A stretch of DNA of 64,000 nucleotides from an uncultured Ruminiclostridium sp. (GCA_947627695.1 CANQXF010000001.1:124001-188000); one strand, 5' to 3'. Counted from the stretch's first letter, positions 35,055 to 44,758 are shown. A program made the numbers and translations. The notes: a model not told the origin generated them from the letters alone.

Positions 35055-36267
35055 ACAAATCAGTCCCTTCAACAATTACCGAGTCGTACAATGACAGATA
35101 ACCCTGCTTGCCGGTGGTATCACGTACCAGCGTATAATCCCCTTCGGTGCGGATAAGATCGATCTGCCTGAAATAAATATTGACACCACGTTTTATGTAA
35201 ACCCCGATATTTCCGTCATTATCAAAATGGACCGCAGAGGAAGCTATCCTTATTCCGCTGTATTCGTCAAACATTATCTTGAGCTGAGCCGTCCTGCTCG
35301 TTACCAAAGACTGATTGAAAATATCAAAGTCAAGCACAACCATACTGTTCCCCGAGGGAAGTTCCTTTACGCTTTCCACTATCGCCTTTGATACGGAAGT
35401 ACCGTTTCCTACCAGAACGTTGAGTTGTGCATCTTCATAAAGATTGATGCCCGATTCTGCAGGAATAATGCAAACCATTTTCCATTTGTAGTCGGAAATT
35501 ACCTTTCCGATAACGGAGGAATCGTTGACCGATATATCGGGATTTTTTATTATTTGCTCAATTTTTTCCTCTGTAAGCGAGGATATTGAATCATAGGTCA
35601 ACTCTGATTCATATCCGTCTACCGAGCTTACAAAATACCCCGTATCCTGCAAAGTCAGATCCTGCGGATATGAGGTTATCTGAGCCGACAAAGAATCTAT
35701 TTTACTTTGAAGCTCAGATATTTTAGCAGTGTAGTCTGTTCTTGTGCCATTGACTATCTGACGCTTGCTTTGCAGGTTAAGGTATTCGTTTTTCATTTCA
35801 GACGCCGCCGCATAATTTCCGTCCAGAATATACTGCATCATTTTGGTGTGATTTTCGTATATCTGATTGGAAAACGCTTCAAGCTGGGAATTATCGCTGC
35901 CTATCAGCTTTTCTGCATCTTGCAGCACTTCTATTTGCTTTTCAAGCTCATCTATCTCTAACTGGAGAGAAAGGTCGTTGCGTGAAGAGTATATTTCAGC
36001 AACCACGGAGTTTTTTGCCAGCTTTTCACCGTCGGAATAGACGTAATTTATGATCCCGCCGCCATTATAGCTTACGCTCTTTTCATCACGGACAAATATC
36101 CCCTTGACCTGAAGATGATCTTCATATGAATAATATTCAGCAGGTTCTGTGGTGATAGGGTTGTAGTAATGAATAACGAGCTGACTGACAAGCGTTATCA
36201 GAAGAAAAAGTATCACTAAAAACCATACTAACCTTGTAGTAACGGCAGTTTGCTTTTTTTCCGCCAT
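35029..36267 (-). CDS. HlyD-family membrane fusion/adaptor-like protein
   Basis: The 412 residues have a short cytosolic start, one transmembrane helix (about 11-32) and an extracellular region with barrel-sandwich-like halves (KGIFVRDEKSVSYNGGGIINYV near 53 and a second half after about 205) on either side of a coiled coil (about 100-200, with DELEKQIEVLQDAEKLIG). This is HlyD/membrane fusion architecture, but no ABC transporter, RND pump or outer membrane exists nearby. It starts 2 bases after hfq and lies before yggS-sepF, suggesting an envelope or division role; partner and function are unknown. Confidence 0.72.
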   Translation of the reverse strand: MAEKKQTAVTTRLVWFLVILFLLITLVSQLVIHYYNPITTEPAEYYSYEDHLQVKGIFVRDEKSVSYNGGGIINYVYSDGEKLAKNSVVAEIYSSRNDLSLQLEIDELEKQIEVLQDAEKLIGSDNSQLEAFSNQIYENHTKMMQYILDGNYAAASEMKNEYLNLQSKRQIVNGTRTDYTAKISELQSKIDSLSAQITSYPQDLTLQDTGYFVSSVDGYESELTYDSISSLTEEKIEQIIKNPDISVNDSSVIGKVISDYKWKMVCIIPAESGINLYEDAQLNVLVGNGTSVSKAIVESVKELPSGNSMVVLDFDIFNQSLVTSRTAQLKIMFDEYSGIRIASSAVHFDNDGNIGVYIKRGVNIYFRQIDLIRTEGDYTLVRDTTGKQGYLSLYDSVIVEGTDLYDGKIILQ

Positions 36268-36269
36268 GA

Positions 36270-36521
36270 TTACTCTTCAGTTGATTCGTCATGTTCAAAA
36301 GCATCAAGCAGAGATATGCTCTTGAACGGAGTTATGGTGCTTATTGCATGCTTATATATCAAATTCTGCTTGCCGTCTGTATCAAGAATTACGGTATAAT
36401 TGTCAAAGCCTCTTACAACGCCCTTAAACTGAAAGCCGTTAGTTATGAATATTGTTACCGGTATTTTTTCCTTTCTTGCCTGATTAAGAAAAACATCCTG
36501 CAAATTGATATCCTTTGCCAT
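36270..36521 (-). CDS. hfq: RNA-binding protein Hfq
   Basis: Hfq is the hexameric Sm-fold RNA chaperone. The 83 residues show Sm1 ([27 protein letters not shown]) and Sm2 ([14 protein letters not shown]), with the YKH motif of the proximal RNA-binding face present, and a short acidic tail. It follows miaA as in many bacteria, with a 122-base gap that can form a hairpin. Confidence 0.96.
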   Translation of the reverse strand: MAKDINLQDVFLNQARKEKIPVTIFITNGFQFKGVVRGFDNYTVILDTDGKQNLIYKHAISTITPFKSISLLDAFEHDESTEE

Positions 36522-36551
36522 TTTTTATCTGTCCTTTCTGTTTGACCGCAG

Positions 36552-36589
36552 CAATTTAAGCGAATACGGCCTGCGGCGCCTCCGTATTT
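36552..36589 (-). promoter_or_regulatory. Possible stem-loop in the hfq leader
   Basis: On the minus strand AATACGG pairs with CCGTATT seven bases, with a 12-base G/C-rich loop containing GGCGCC, about 40 bases before the hfq start codon. It has no T-run, so control or RNA stability rather than termination is likelier. Function is not shown. Confidence 0.4.
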
Positions 36590-36643
36590 TCCCCGGCAAG
36601 CAAAAACAATGCCGAGATAATTTAATTTACTATTTAAATGTAA

Positions 36644-37600
36644 TTATATCATATTTTTTTCTAAAAAGCTATATCTTTTCACTAATTTTTTAACAATTTC
36701 CGAAATTTTTATTTCTGATATCAGGTCGTTTCCGTTTATCCTATTTAACTGTGGCACTTTATTGAACCATGTAAGCTGTCTTTTCGCATAATTACGAGTG
36801 GACTGCTTTAGCTTCTCAACACATTCCTCAAGCGGTTTTTCACCATCAAGAAAGGGTTTAAGCTCTTTATATCCTATCGCCTGTGCAGAGGTCACATAAT
36901 CGCTGTGAGTGAAAAACTCTCTTGCTTCCTCCAATAGTCCTTTGCTCATCATAACGTCAACACGGTCGTTTATTCTCGAATACAACTGTTCCCTTTCAAA
37001 ATCGGGCATAAGATAAAACGGCTCATACGGACTTTCGTTCAAGCGGCTCTGTGACTGAACGCAGCTTATTTTTTTGCCGCTGAGGTGATAGACCTCCAGC
37101 GCCCTTATAACACGATTACGATTATTAGGGTGGAGCTTTTCGGCAGATTGGGGGTCAATTTCATTTAATTTTTGCCAAAGGGCTTCATTTCCGTTTTTTT
37201 CGGCAAATTCTTTCATTTCGGCTCGGAAATCAGGGTCGCTTCCCGTATCGTCAAAGGTGATATTGTTTATGACAGAAGAAATATACAGTCCTGTTCCGCC
37301 AACTATTATCGGCATCTTGCCCCTTGAATGTATATCCTGTATGCATTTATGAGCAAGCTCCACATAATCTGCAACGGAAAAAGGTTCGCTCGGAGGAAGA
37401 AAATCCATAAGATGATGAGGTATTCCCTGCATTTCACTTTTTGAAGGCTTGGCGGAGGCAATCTCCATTCCTGTATATATCTGCATTGAATCGGCAGAAA
37501 CTATCTCTCCGTCCAGTTTCTGCGCTATATTGACCCCAAGAGCAGTCTTTCCCGACGCTGTCGGTCCGCATATTACAGGTACGAATATCTTTTTGCTCAT
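36644..37600 (-). CDS. miaA: tRNA dimethylallyltransferase
   Basis: MiaA adds a dimethylallyl group to A37 of tRNAs reading UNN codons. The 318 residues start with the P-loop CGPTASGKTALGV near residue 10, then DSMQIYTGMEIASAKPS, VGGTGLYISSV, and the C-terminal FNKVPQ region. Its partner MiaB, which methylthiolates the same base, is encoded upstream in the same operon. It starts at the mutL stop. Confidence 0.96.
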   Translation of the reverse strand: MSKKIFVPVICGPTASGKTALGVNIAQKLDGEIVSADSMQIYTGMEIASAKPSKSEMQGIPHHLMDFLPPSEPFSVADYVELAHKCIQDIHSRGKMPIIVGGTGLYISSVINNITFDDTGSDPDFRAEMKEFAEKNGNEALWQKLNEIDPQSAEKLHPNNRNRVIRALEVYHLSGKKISCVQSQSRLNESPYEPFYLMPDFEREQLYSRINDRVDVMMSKGLLEEAREFFTHSDYVTSAQAIGYKELKPFLDGEKPLEECVEKLKQSTRNYAKRQLTWFNKVPQLNRINGNDLISEIKISEIVKKLVKRYSFLEKNMI

Positions 37601-39546
37601 TACTGTATCCTGCCGAAATTCTTTTCTATTTCCCGCTTGGAAACAGTGGTAACGATAGGCCTTCCGTGAGGGCAGTATCGAATGCTTTTATCGTTCATTA
37701 TTCTCTTTGCAAGTATCTCAAGCTCCTGAGAAGAGGTATATTCATGGGCTTTTATCGCACCCTTGCAGGCAACGGAATGAAGAATATCGTCGTAAAGTTC
37801 GCCCTCAATATTATCTCCCCCACCTATAAGAACCTCTGCGATTTTCTGCATGGTATCCTCAACAGACCAATCAGAAAGCATAGAGGGGAAAGCGGTGACC
37901 TCGACCTTGAAATCGTCTAAAAAGTCACTTTCTATTCCCAGCTCCGAAAGATAGTCCGCATTATCAGCAAGCGCTGTCCATTCCTCCGCTGAAAGTGTAA
38001 GCGAAACGCTTTCAGTCAGAAGTTGAGCCGTGGTAACAAGCTCTTTTTTCAACTGCTCAAAACGGATACGTTCATGAGCAGCGTGCTTGTCTATCAAAAT
38101 CACATTTTCGCCTTGTTCGCAAATGATGTAGGTTTTAAACAATTCTCCGATATATTTTATCGGCTGCTCATATTCCTGTTCTGCAACGGAGTTCGATATT
38201 TGTGGTTTGTCTTCTTCCGCACATTCCTTGCGTATCAGGCTGGAATTGCTGATAAATTCATATCCTGTTGTTTCTGCCTTGTCGATATCTTCATCTAATT
38301 TTTCCTGTATGAAGATATTTTGCGGTGGATTTGATTTATACACAGTCGCTGTGGCATTAAGAGCAACATTTCCTGTGGATGTGCTTTCATCAGGATGATA
38401 TGAAGGCTCTTTTACGGTATCAAAATACCTTTTTTCCTGATTAAAAGGTTTTGGCTTGGGAACGACGACAGGTATTTTATCATCCTCCCCATCATCTTCC
38501 GCAAAAGCAGTCTGTGTGTTGAGCGCAGGCTTTGGCGCTTCTATCTCTTTTATATTCTCCGCATTGAGTATTCCGTTTTTTACCGCCAAATATACAGCTT
38601 CAAAAATCATCTTGTCATTGGAAAATCTGACTTCGGTTTTTGAGGGACTTACGTTTACATCTACCTCAGAGGGGGCTATTTCAATGTTCAGCACACAAGC
38701 GGGAAACTTTCCCACCATAACGCTGTTGCGATACCCCTCCTCAAGCGCGGCCATACAAGTAGCATTCCGCACAGAACGTCGGTTTATAAAGAAATACTGC
38801 ATTTGTCGGTTAGCACGGCAGGCATGGGGAACAGAAATATATCCGTTTATTTTTATTCCGTTCTGCTGATAATCCACCTGAGTAAGAGATGCGGCAAACT
38901 GCCTGCCGAAAACAGAATATATGGAAGAATACATCTTGCCGTCACCTGACGTTATTCTTACCGTTTTATTATCACGGATAAAAGAAAATGCTATCTCGGG
39001 ATAAACAAGCGCAAGGCGGTCTACCACAGCCTGCACATAGTTTCCTTCTGTAACATCTTTTTTCATAAATTTAAGACGTGCGGGGGTATTGAAGAAAATA
39101 TCACGGATTATAACAGTCGTACCGTCAGGACAGCCTGTTTTTTCATAGGCCGTTTCTTCTCCGCCCTCTATATGATATGATGTTCCAAGCTCGTCCTCAG
39201 AGCATTTTGTAAGCACCTCGACCCTGCCGACTGCGGCAACAGACGCCAAAGCTTCGCCCCTGAAGCCTAAAGTCATAATATTATCAAGCTGCTCTGCAGC
39301 GGACAACTTGCTCGTGGCATGACGAAGAAATGCAGTAGACACCTGTTCAAACGGAATACCACAGCCGTTGTCGGTAACACGCATAAAGGTTATCCCGCCG
39401 TTCTTGATTTCAACCGTTATTCTGGACGCACCTGCATCAATGGCGTTTTCCACAAGCTCCTTTATAACGGATGAAGGGCGCTCTATGACTTCTCCTGCCG
39501 CTATAAGCTCATATACGCTTTTGTCAAGCAGCTTTATATCTGCCAT
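37600..39546 (-). CDS. mutL: DNA mismatch repair protein MutL
   Basis: MutL links mismatch recognition to strand removal. The start at 39546 has AAAGGAAAAG upstream; 648 residues. The N-terminal GHKL ATPase shows ELVENAIDAGASRI and DNGCGIPFEQ near residue 60, and GFRGEALASVAAVG. The C-terminal endonuclease signature reads DKHAAHERIRFE near residue 477, with Lys in place of the usual Gln, and the accessory VACKGAIKAHE and CPHGRPI motifs are intact, so it is probably a nicking MutL as expected without MutH. A variable linker (about 345-440) separates the domains. Confidence 0.96.
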   Translation of the reverse strand: MADIKLLDKSVYELIAAGEVIERPSSVIKELVENAIDAGASRITVEIKNGGITFMRVTDNGCGIPFEQVSTAFLRHATSKLSAAEQLDNIMTLGFRGEALASVAAVGRVEVLTKCSEDELGTSYHIEGGEETAYEKTGCPDGTTVIIRDIFFNTPARLKFMKKDVTEGNYVQAVVDRLALVYPEIAFSFIRDNKTVRITSGDGKMYSSIYSVFGRQFAASLTQVDYQQNGIKINGYISVPHACRANRQMQYFFINRRSVRNATCMAALEEGYRNSVMVGKFPACVLNIEIAPSEVDVNVSPSKTEVRFSNDKMIFEAVYLAVKNGILNAENIKEIEAPKPALNTQTAFAEDDGEDDKIPVVVPKPKPFNQEKRYFDTVKEPSYHPDESTSTGNVALNATATVYKSNPPQNIFIQEKLDEDIDKAETTGYEFISNSSLIRKECAEEDKPQISNSVAEQEYEQPIKYIGELFKTYIICEQGENVILIDKHAAHERIRFEQLKKELVTTAQLLTESVSLTLSAEEWTALADNADYLSELGIESDFLDDFKVEVTAFPSMLSDWSVEDTMQKIAEVLIGGGDNIEGELYDDILHSVACKGAIKAHEYTSSQELEILAKRIMNDKSIRYCPHGRPIVTTVSKREIEKNFGRIQ

Positions 39547-39564
39547 AACTTTTCCTTTCACTCA

Positions 39565-42165
39565 TCAGACTATCTTTTTCAGTTCTTCCAGCGTTGTCCA
39601 CGCTTCCCTGGGAGTAATATCATCAAGGTCAAGATTTTTTATCATCTGTATTGCTTTGTTTTTATTTATCTCGGAAAAATCCAGTTGAGTCTTGTCATCA
39701 GATTCCTTTTTCAGACGTGTTTCAAGCTCTATCTTGTTGTTTTGCTCCATATCGTACAAGGCATTCTTTGCCGATTCGATAACACTTTTTGGAAGTCCCG
39801 CCAGCTTTGCCACCTCTATGCCGTAGCTGTCGTCAGTTCCGCCTTCAACGATTTTGTGAAGGAATTTTATATCATCGGCTTTTTTTATAACTGCAACGCT
39901 GAAATTTCTTATTCCATCGTTTTCCTTTTCAAGTGCTATAAGTTCATGGTAATGGGTCGCAAAAAGAGTACGGCAACCTATATTTTTGCCGTTTATATAT
40001 TCGGCTACTGCTTTTGCTATACTGATACCGTCAAACGTGGATGTTCCCCTGCCTATCTCGTCCATTATAACAAGACTTTGCTTTGTTGCTCCGGAAAGTA
40101 TCTCGGCTACCTCGTTCATTTCTACCATAAAGGTAGACTGTCCCGCTGTCAGGTCGTCGCTTGCACCCACACGGGTGAATATTTTGTCCACAACGCCTAT
40201 CCTTGCATATTTTGCAGGCACAAAGGAGCCTATCTGCGCCATCAAGGTAATAAGCGCAACCTGACGCATAAACGTGGATTTTCCCGACATATTCGGTCCT
40301 GTTATGACAAGCAGACGGTTTTTCTTTAAATCAAGATATGCGTCGTTAGGGGTAAAGGGGATCTCAGGCAATATTTTTTCAACTACGGGGTGACGTCCGC
40401 CCTTTATGTCTATCACATTTTCAAGTGTAATTTCGGGCTTTACGTAATTGTTTTCAATAGCAACCTGCGCAAATGAAGCCAGGACGTCTATATCCGCTAT
40501 TGCTTCAGCGGTTCGGAGAACACTTTCCATACGTTCGGATATAAAGCGGCGTATCTCAGAAAAAATCTGCGCCTCCAGCTTTAATATCTTATCTCCCGCC
40601 GTTATCAGGTCGTCCTCTATTTTCTTCAGTTCATCTGTAACGTACCGTTCGCTGTTTGCCAGAGTCTGACGGCGTATATAACGTTCGGGTGCTTTTTCTG
40701 CAGCGCCCTTTGAAATTTCTATATAATATCCGAACACACGGTTATAGCCCACTCTCAAGGTCTTTATTCCCGTTGCAGCACGCTCACGTTCCTCTATTTC
40801 GGCAAGAAGGCTTTTACCGCCGCCTGTTATACTGCGCAGACGGTCAAGCTCCTCGTTAAATCCGTCCTTTATGTAACCGCCGTCTTTCACGGCTATCGGA
40901 GGTTCGTCCACTATTGCATTGAAAACAAGCGAGGTTATTTCGTCATGTGTGCTTACAGCAGATTTCAGCTTATCAATAAGGGGCGAATTAAAAGACTGAA
41001 GCGCCCTTTTAAGTTCAGGCAGCTTTTCGCAGGCTTTTCCCAAAGCGAAAACATCTCTGGGAGATGCGACCTTATAAACTATTCTTGACATAAGACGTTC
41101 AAGGTCGTATATGCCGCTTAATGCGTCACGAAGCTCACCCAAGCCGGTAATATCCGATGAAAACGCCTCAACTGCGTCAAGGCGCTCGATTATCTTCGTT
41201 TGTTTCATAAGGGGCTGACTTATGTATTGCTTGACACGGCGGCGACCCATACCCGTTTTAGCCTTGTCAAGCACCCAAAGCAAGGAACCTCTGCGTTCCT
41301 TATTGCGCATAGTTTCGGTAAGCTCAAGATTGCGGCGGGAGGAAAGATTAAGCTCCATATACTCGTTGCCGCCGTGGATAATAAATTTTACCGAACGCTT
41401 TATTTCATTCTTATAAGTTGAATTTATATAATTAAAAAGAGCGTATATCGCTTTCCTGCTCAACGGCATACTGTCAGGTATAACGCCGCTGTTTTCCGTT
41501 ATAAACTGGGAATTAAGAGCGTCAATATTGTCAGGCTCATATTTTTCATCTGGCAAAGCGTCGGCTATACAGCGGCTCAGACGTTCCGACATAAAGTGCT
41601 TTACTTCGTCCAAACGCTCTAAAGCAGAATTATAGAGTATCTCGGAAGGCATATAATTACCCAGTTCGCCTATTATTCCGTTTGAAAGTTCTGAAAGCGT
41701 TTTTCCAGTTTTTTCCAGAATGTGAAATTCGCCTGTGGAAATATCTGCAAAGACAAAGCCGCAGGATTTTCCCTCTGTAAAAAGGCAAAGGATGAAATTG
41801 TTCCTGTCCTCGTCCAACATTCCCTCTTCTATTACCGTTCCGGGAGTGATTATTCTTATAACCTCCCGCTTTACCAGCCCCTTTGCCAGAGAGGGATCTT
41901 CCACCTGCTCGCAGATTGCAAGACGATGACCGTGTTCAACTATCTTTTTTATATAAGGCACGCAGGCATGGTGAGGTACACCGCACATAGGCACGCCTGC
42001 CCGTGAAGTTAAAGCAAGTTCAAGCTCCTTGGACATTTTCTCCGCATCATCGGCAAACATCTCATAAAAATCCCCGAGCCTGAAAAAGAGAATATAACCC
42101 GGATATTCGGCGTGTATCTCCTGATACTGTACCAGCATGGGAGTAGTCTTTTCTTCCTTTTCCAA
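39565..42165 (-). CDS. mutS: DNA mismatch repair protein MutS
   Basis: MutS recognises base mismatches. The 866 residues show the N-terminal mismatch-binding phenylalanine motif LFFRLGDFYEMF near residue 27, the connector and lever domains, and the ABC ATPase with Walker A GPNMSGKSTFMRQ near residue 605, VDKIFTRVGASDDL and Walker B VIMDEIGRGTSTFDG. It is full-length. mutL follows 18 bases later. Confidence 0.97.
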   Translation of the reverse strand: MEKEEKTTPMLVQYQEIHAEYPGYILFFRLGDFYEMFADDAEKMSKELELALTSRAGVPMCGVPHHACVPYIKKIVEHGHRLAICEQVEDPSLAKGLVKREVIRIITPGTVIEEGMLDEDRNNFILCLFTEGKSCGFVFADISTGEFHILEKTGKTLSELSNGIIGELGNYMPSEILYNSALERLDEVKHFMSERLSRCIADALPDEKYEPDNIDALNSQFITENSGVIPDSMPLSRKAIYALFNYINSTYKNEIKRSVKFIIHGGNEYMELNLSSRRNLELTETMRNKERRGSLLWVLDKAKTGMGRRRVKQYISQPLMKQTKIIERLDAVEAFSSDITGLGELRDALSGIYDLERLMSRIVYKVASPRDVFALGKACEKLPELKRALQSFNSPLIDKLKSAVSTHDEITSLVFNAIVDEPPIAVKDGGYIKDGFNEELDRLRSITGGGKSLLAEIEERERAATGIKTLRVGYNRVFGYYIEISKGAAEKAPERYIRRQTLANSERYVTDELKKIEDDLITAGDKILKLEAQIFSEIRRFISERMESVLRTAEAIADIDVLASFAQVAIENNYVKPEITLENVIDIKGGRHPVVEKILPEIPFTPNDAYLDLKKNRLLVITGPNMSGKSTFMRQVALITLMAQIGSFVPAKYARIGVVDKIFTRVGASDDLTAGQSTFMVEMNEVAEILSGATKQSLVIMDEIGRGTSTFDGISIAKAVAEYINGKNIGCRTLFATHYHELIALEKENDGIRNFSVAVIKKADDIKFLHKIVEGGTDDSYGIEVAKLAGLPKSVIESAKNALYDMEQNNKIELETRLKKESDDKTQLDFSEINKNKAIQMIKNLDLDDITPREAWTTLEELKKIV

Positions 42166-42204
42166 CGCCTGCGCCTCCTTAAAAGAAATTCCGTCTGTAA
42201 AATT

Positions 42205-42615
42205 TTAATGACAGCCTGAGCATGCAGAGCAATCGCCTGAGCAGGATGCTGTATATTCGCAGGTGTCAGGGTCTTCACCGTCACAGCAAAGAGAAATAAT
42301 TCCCTGTATTTCCTGAAGGAGCTTATCAACAGCTTCCTTCATAACAGCAAAATTTGCCATATTGTGATTACCCATAACCTTTACATACTGCTCCTGAAGT
42401 TCAGTATTAAGGCGCTTTACCTTTTCCTCGTCACGGGAATCGTCAGGCTTGTTCATTTCAAGCTGAAGATTCTGTCTTTTCAGATTAAACTCGCCGATGA
42501 GCTGCTGAAGCTCGTCATCTGCGTCATTGGCTTTCTTTGCCTCAATATAAGCCTTATAACGCTCGTCGTTCTGTATAGCCTTTCCAAGCTCTCTTGCCGC
42601 TTTGATCGCATCCAT
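42205..42615 (-). CDS. YlbF/YmcA family regulator with cysteine-rich tail
   Basis: This 136-residue helical protein matches the YlbF/YmcA (RicF/RicA) family (ARELGKAIQNDERY, then a long charged coiled coil to about residue 110). In Bacillus, RicA, RicF and RicT form a complex that promotes RNase Y cleavage and carries two [4Fe-4S] clusters. Here the tail (about 110-136) contains seven or eight cysteines in the pattern CCDGEDPDTC, SCSGDCSACSGCH, which would suit cluster or metal binding. It lies between miaB and mutS, like ymcA beside ymcB in Bacillus. Confidence 0.85.
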   Translation of the reverse strand: MDAIKAARELGKAIQNDERYKAYIEAKKANDADDELQQLIGEFNLKRQNLQLEMNKPDDSRDEEKVKRLNTELQEQYVKVMGNHNMANFAVMKEAVDKLLQEIQGIISLCCDGEDPDTCEYTASCSGDCSACSGCH

Positions 42616-42635
42616 AATTATTTTTCCTTTCTTTT

Positions 42636-44039
42636 TCAGTTTATCTTTTCACCGATAAGCGCCCACGGGAGCGCTTTGGTTATCTTCACGTCCGCAAAAG
42701 TTCCTATATCGCTTTCACAGCCGTTAAAATCCACAATTATATTTTGTCTTGATTTGCCTGTATAATACTCAGAAGAGGTCCTTCCCTTTCCCTCACACAA
42801 AACTCTTACAGTTTGTCCTACGTATTTTTGATAGCTGTCTTCTCCGCATTTGCTTTGAACGTCAAGCAGTTCACGGAACCATTTTCCTTTTTCTTCCGCA
42901 GAAACAGGATCCTCCATTTTTTCAGCCTTTGTGCCGTGACGTGGACTGAATATGAAAGTAAAGGCAGAATCGAAACGTACACGTTTCATAAGCTCCAGAG
43001 TCTGTTGAAAATCCTCTCTCATTTCTCCCGGGAATCCAACTATTATGTCAGTTGTTAGGTTGAGATACGGAATGCGTTTTCTTGCGTAATCTACAAGCTG
43101 CAAATAATGTTCCACCGTGTAATGACGGTTCATCTCCTTTAATATCCTGTCACTGCCGCATTGTACGGGCAAATGAAGATGATGACAGATGTGTTTGCTG
43201 TCGGCAATAACGTCGATCAGGCGCTCTGTGCAGTCCTTGGGGTGAGACGTCATAAACTCTATTCTGAAATCGCCCTCAAGTTCGTCGAGGCGTTTCAATA
43301 ACTCGGGAAAATCAACGTCTGTGCCTTTACCGTAGGAATTGACGTTTTGTCCCAGAAGCAATACGTCTTTGCAGCCGTCAGCGATAAGCGTTTTCACCTC
43401 GTCAATTATCATCTGGGGCGAACGGGATCGCTCTCTTCCTCTTACGTAAGGAACAACGCAATATGTGCAAAAGTTGTTGCAGCCGTACATTATGGGGACG
43501 CTTGCTTTTATTTTGCTTTCACGACAAACGGGAAGTCCCTCCGCAATGACTCCGTCGCTTTCGGGTATCTCAAGTATCCTTCCCCCTTGAAAAAGAACAG
43601 AAAACAAAAGATACGGCAGAGTATGCAAAACGTGAGTGCCGAAAATAATGTCCACAAACGGAAATGTTTTTTGCAGGCGCTTTGCTGTCTCCTCTTGCTG
43701 CACCATACAGCCGCATACGGCTACTATAAGGTCAGGAGAGCGCTTTTTCAGGTTTTTCAATGCACCCACGTTGCCGAATACTCTTTCAACGGCATTTTCT
43801 CTTACGGCGCAGGTGTTGAAGATTATCACCTTTGCCTTGTCCATGTTATCGGTAAGGCTGTAGCCCATTTCCACCAACATTCCCTTTATTCGCTCGCCGT
43901 CGCTCACATTCTGCTGGCAGCCGTAGCTGTGAACATAAGCCAAGGGCTTTTCAAGCATTATGTGGAGCATAGACTGAACCTTTTGCATGTACATGCGCTG
44001 TTCTTCAAGCTCCTCCTGCGTAACTGTTCTGACAGACAA
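42636..44039 (-). CDS. miaB: tRNA 2-methylthio-N6-isopentenyladenosine synthase
   Basis: MiaB is a radical-SAM methylthiotransferase that converts i6A37 to ms2i6A37. The start is probably the TTG at 44039 because AAAGGAAG sits six bases upstream; a TTG six codons earlier is the alternative. The N-terminal UPF0004 domain has three cluster cysteines (YGCQQNVSDGER, NTCAVRENA, CGCMVQQEE), and the radical-SAM core has YGCNNFCTYCVVPYVRGRERSR near residue 190. A C-terminal TRAM domain ends the 467 residues. It opens the miaB-ylbF-mutS-mutL-miaA unit. Confidence 0.95.
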   Translation of the reverse strand: MSVRTVTQEELEEQRMYMQKVQSMLHIMLEKPLAYVHSYGCQQNVSDGERIKGMLVEMGYSLTDNMDKAKVIIFNTCAVRENAVERVFGNVGALKNLKKRSPDLIVAVCGCMVQQEETAKRLQKTFPFVDIIFGTHVLHTLPYLLFSVLFQGGRILEIPESDGVIAEGLPVCRESKIKASVPIMYGCNNFCTYCVVPYVRGRERSRSPQMIIDEVKTLIADGCKDVLLLGQNVNSYGKGTDVDFPELLKRLDELEGDFRIEFMTSHPKDCTERLIDVIADSKHICHHLHLPVQCGSDRILKEMNRHYTVEHYLQLVDYARKRIPYLNLTTDIIVGFPGEMREDFQQTLELMKRVRFDSAFTFIFSPRHGTKAEKMEDPVSAEEKGKWFRELLDVQSKCGEDSYQKYVGQTVRVLCEGKGRTSSEYYTGKSRQNIIVDFNGCESDIGTFADVKITKALPWALIGEKIN

Positions 44040-44073
44040 ATAATTTCTTCCTTTCAAATTGCTCTAAATAAAA

Positions 44074-44102
44074 ATTATAACATAAATTATGCATATTTTC
44101 AA
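44074..44102 (-). promoter_or_regulatory. Promoter for the miaB operon
   Basis: On the minus strand TTGAAA (44102-44097) and TATAAT (44079-44074) are 17 bases apart. The -35 overlaps the last codon of comF. Confidence 0.75.
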
Positions 44103-44758
44103 GTAATTCGGGGAGTTTTGGCAAATACGGCGGCTCCCACCAGCTTTGCGCCGCTGTTCTTTATTATTCCCGCCGCCTCATTCAGCGTGCTTCCTGTTGT
44201 GCATACATCGTCTATTATCAATACAGACTTTCCTGCAAACAATTTTACCTTGCGGACAGAAAAAGCGTCTTTCATATTTTCACGTCTTTCCCTTGCGCCC
44301 AAGGTCTTTTGCTGTGAAGTGTCGCGAGTTTTCTTTAAAAGCGGACGGCAGGGCTTGTCCGTAATCTTTCCCAGTTCCTTTGCTATCAGCTTGGTCTGAT
44401 TATAACCTCGTCTGAGGATATCACGCCTTCTCATAGGTATGTATGTGATAATATCTATCCTGCTGAGGAGTTGTTCTGAAAGTAATGACTGAAAAATCAT
44501 AAATGAAGCCGCTGACAAGGCGTAACCGTTGCTTTCATTTTTCATTTCGCTGATAATAGGCCTGCTCTGGTCGTTGTATTCAGTAACGGAAGTGAAAAAA
44601 TCAACGTTTTCATATTCGTCATATTTCGGAGGAGGAGTCAGCTTGCTCCTGCAGTTTGTGCAATAATACTCATCAAACGGAATAAAGCTGTCGCAGAAAG
44701 GACATCGGTTCGGATAGAAAAGATCTAATATCAGTCTTTTCAGAAGATACGTTCTCAT
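44099..44758 (-). CDS. comF: ComF family amidophosphoribosyltransferase-like protein
   Basis: ComF-type proteins are needed for DNA uptake and related recombination in competent bacteria. The 219 residues show an N-terminal zinc ribbon (CPFCD and CTNC near residues 19-36), and a phosphoribosyltransferase fold with the PRPP motif VLIIDDVCTTGSTL near residue 180. The start overlaps the recD2 stop (ATGA). Whether this organism is competent is not shown; the gene is common in non-competent Clostridia. Confidence 0.92.
   Translation of the reverse strand: MRTYLLKRLILDLFYPNRCPFCDSFIPFDEYYCTNCRSKLTPPPKYDEYENVDFFTSVTEYNDQSRPIISEMKNESNGYALSAASFMIFQSLLSEQLLSRIDIITYIPMRRRDILRRGYNQTKLIAKELGKITDKPCRPLLKKTRDTSQQKTLGARERRENMKDAFSVRKVKLFAGKSVLIIDDVCTTGSTLNEAAGIIKNSGAKLVGAAVFAKTPRIT

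Noticed and set aside
42009-42329. 106-residue minus ORF overlapping mutS and ylbF
   Set aside because: It is another frame across the mutS start and ylbF end; both neighbours are strongly supported.
43347-44399. 350-residue plus-strand ORF opposite miaB and comF
   Set aside because: It runs across two well-supported genes on the other strand and has no family signature.
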